A stretch of 14,186 bases of DNA from contig JACRCA010000116.1 of NCBI GenBank assembly GCA_016234425.1, positions 1 through 14,186 of the forward strand, written 5' to 3'. A model generated the notes under the pieces. It searched no databases. It was not told the origin of the DNA and worked only from the letters and a program-made list of their open reading frames with translations. Position 1 is the stretch's first letter. Each line of letters starts with the position of its first letter. This stretch comes from Deltaproteobacteria bacterium. Its GTDB lineage: Bacteria; Desulfobacterota; SM23-61. This document shows positions 14,150-14,186 of this stretch, piece after piece. The translations under genes and the position numbers were made by a program.

Positions 14150-14186
14150 ATGGCCCATTGTAACACAATCTTTCATCAGATGCTTA
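14150..14186 (+). CDS. Transposase of IS4 family (DUF4372-type N terminus), partial
   Basis: Only the first 12 codons are visible, MAHCNTIFHQML. They follow a good AAAGGAGA site 9 bases upstream. The sequence matches my memory of transposases beginning MAHSNTVF-QLLKL, which carry a DUF4372 domain before the IS4 DDE domain. The catalytic part is outside the window. Confidence 0.6.
   Translation, partial: MAHCNTIFHQML

Larger units (their letters stand above)
14061..14186 (+). mobile_element. 5' end of an IS4-type insertion sequence, cut by window end
   Basis: The HsdS frame breaks at 14061 and different, AT-rich sequence begins, followed within 90 bases by a transposase start. The exact end is uncertain by a few bases, because the second end and the target duplication lie outside the window. 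Confidence 0.65.

Noticed and set aside
1..14186. CRISPR array, tRNA or rRNA genes
   Set aside because: No regularly spaced repeats, cloverleaf or rRNA signatures were seen on either strand.

Overview
The window looks like a mosaic bacterial defence island interrupted by insertion sequences. It is probably from a Gram-negative environmental bacterium. A Desulfobacterota-like host is only a guess, from the style of the IS110- and IS4-type elements. Base composition changes by block. The left operon is moderately GC-rich. The SIR2/metallopeptidase block (6260-9830) is visibly AT-richer. The type I restriction block (10226-14060) is clearly GC-rich. This suggests modules acquired separately.

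Layout. Bases 1-3194 (+ strand) hold a tightly coupled operon: a macro-domain protein whose 5' end lies outside the window, a radical SAM enzyme, a TIR domain fused to an FGE-sulfatase (C-type-lectin-like) domain, and an 84-residue protein. The first three genes overlap by ATGA junctions. TIR domains commonly make ADP-ribose products from NAD+ and macro domains bind them, so this reads as a nucleotide-based conflict system. Bases 3196-3392 are a frameshifted tail of a NarL-type sensor histidine kinase. Bases 3553-3664 look like an orphan structured RNA ending in an intrinsic terminator. Bases about 3821-5268 are an IS110-family (IS1111-like) element, with a transposase on the minus strand and a palindrome-rich end that could encode its guide (bridge/seek) RNA. 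Bases 5269-6259 have no convincing gene but contain a diverged repeat.

Bases 6260-9830 (- strand) read, in transcription order, as a 65-residue protein, an intrinsic terminator overlapped by a candidate promoter, a divergent SIR2-family protein, and a 727-residue protein. The last has two AsnC-like ferredoxin-fold segments in front of an HETGH zinc-metallopeptidase motif. I do not recognise this SIR2-metallopeptidase pair as a named system; it is the strongest candidate here for something undescribed.

Bases 10226-14060 (- strand) are the end of a type I restriction locus: an intact-looking HsdR and the 3' end of HsdS, which carries an extra Panacea/DUF4065-like C-terminal region. HsdS is cut by an IS4-type element that begins near 14061 and runs off the window. 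All family calls were made by eye from motifs; no database search was possible.
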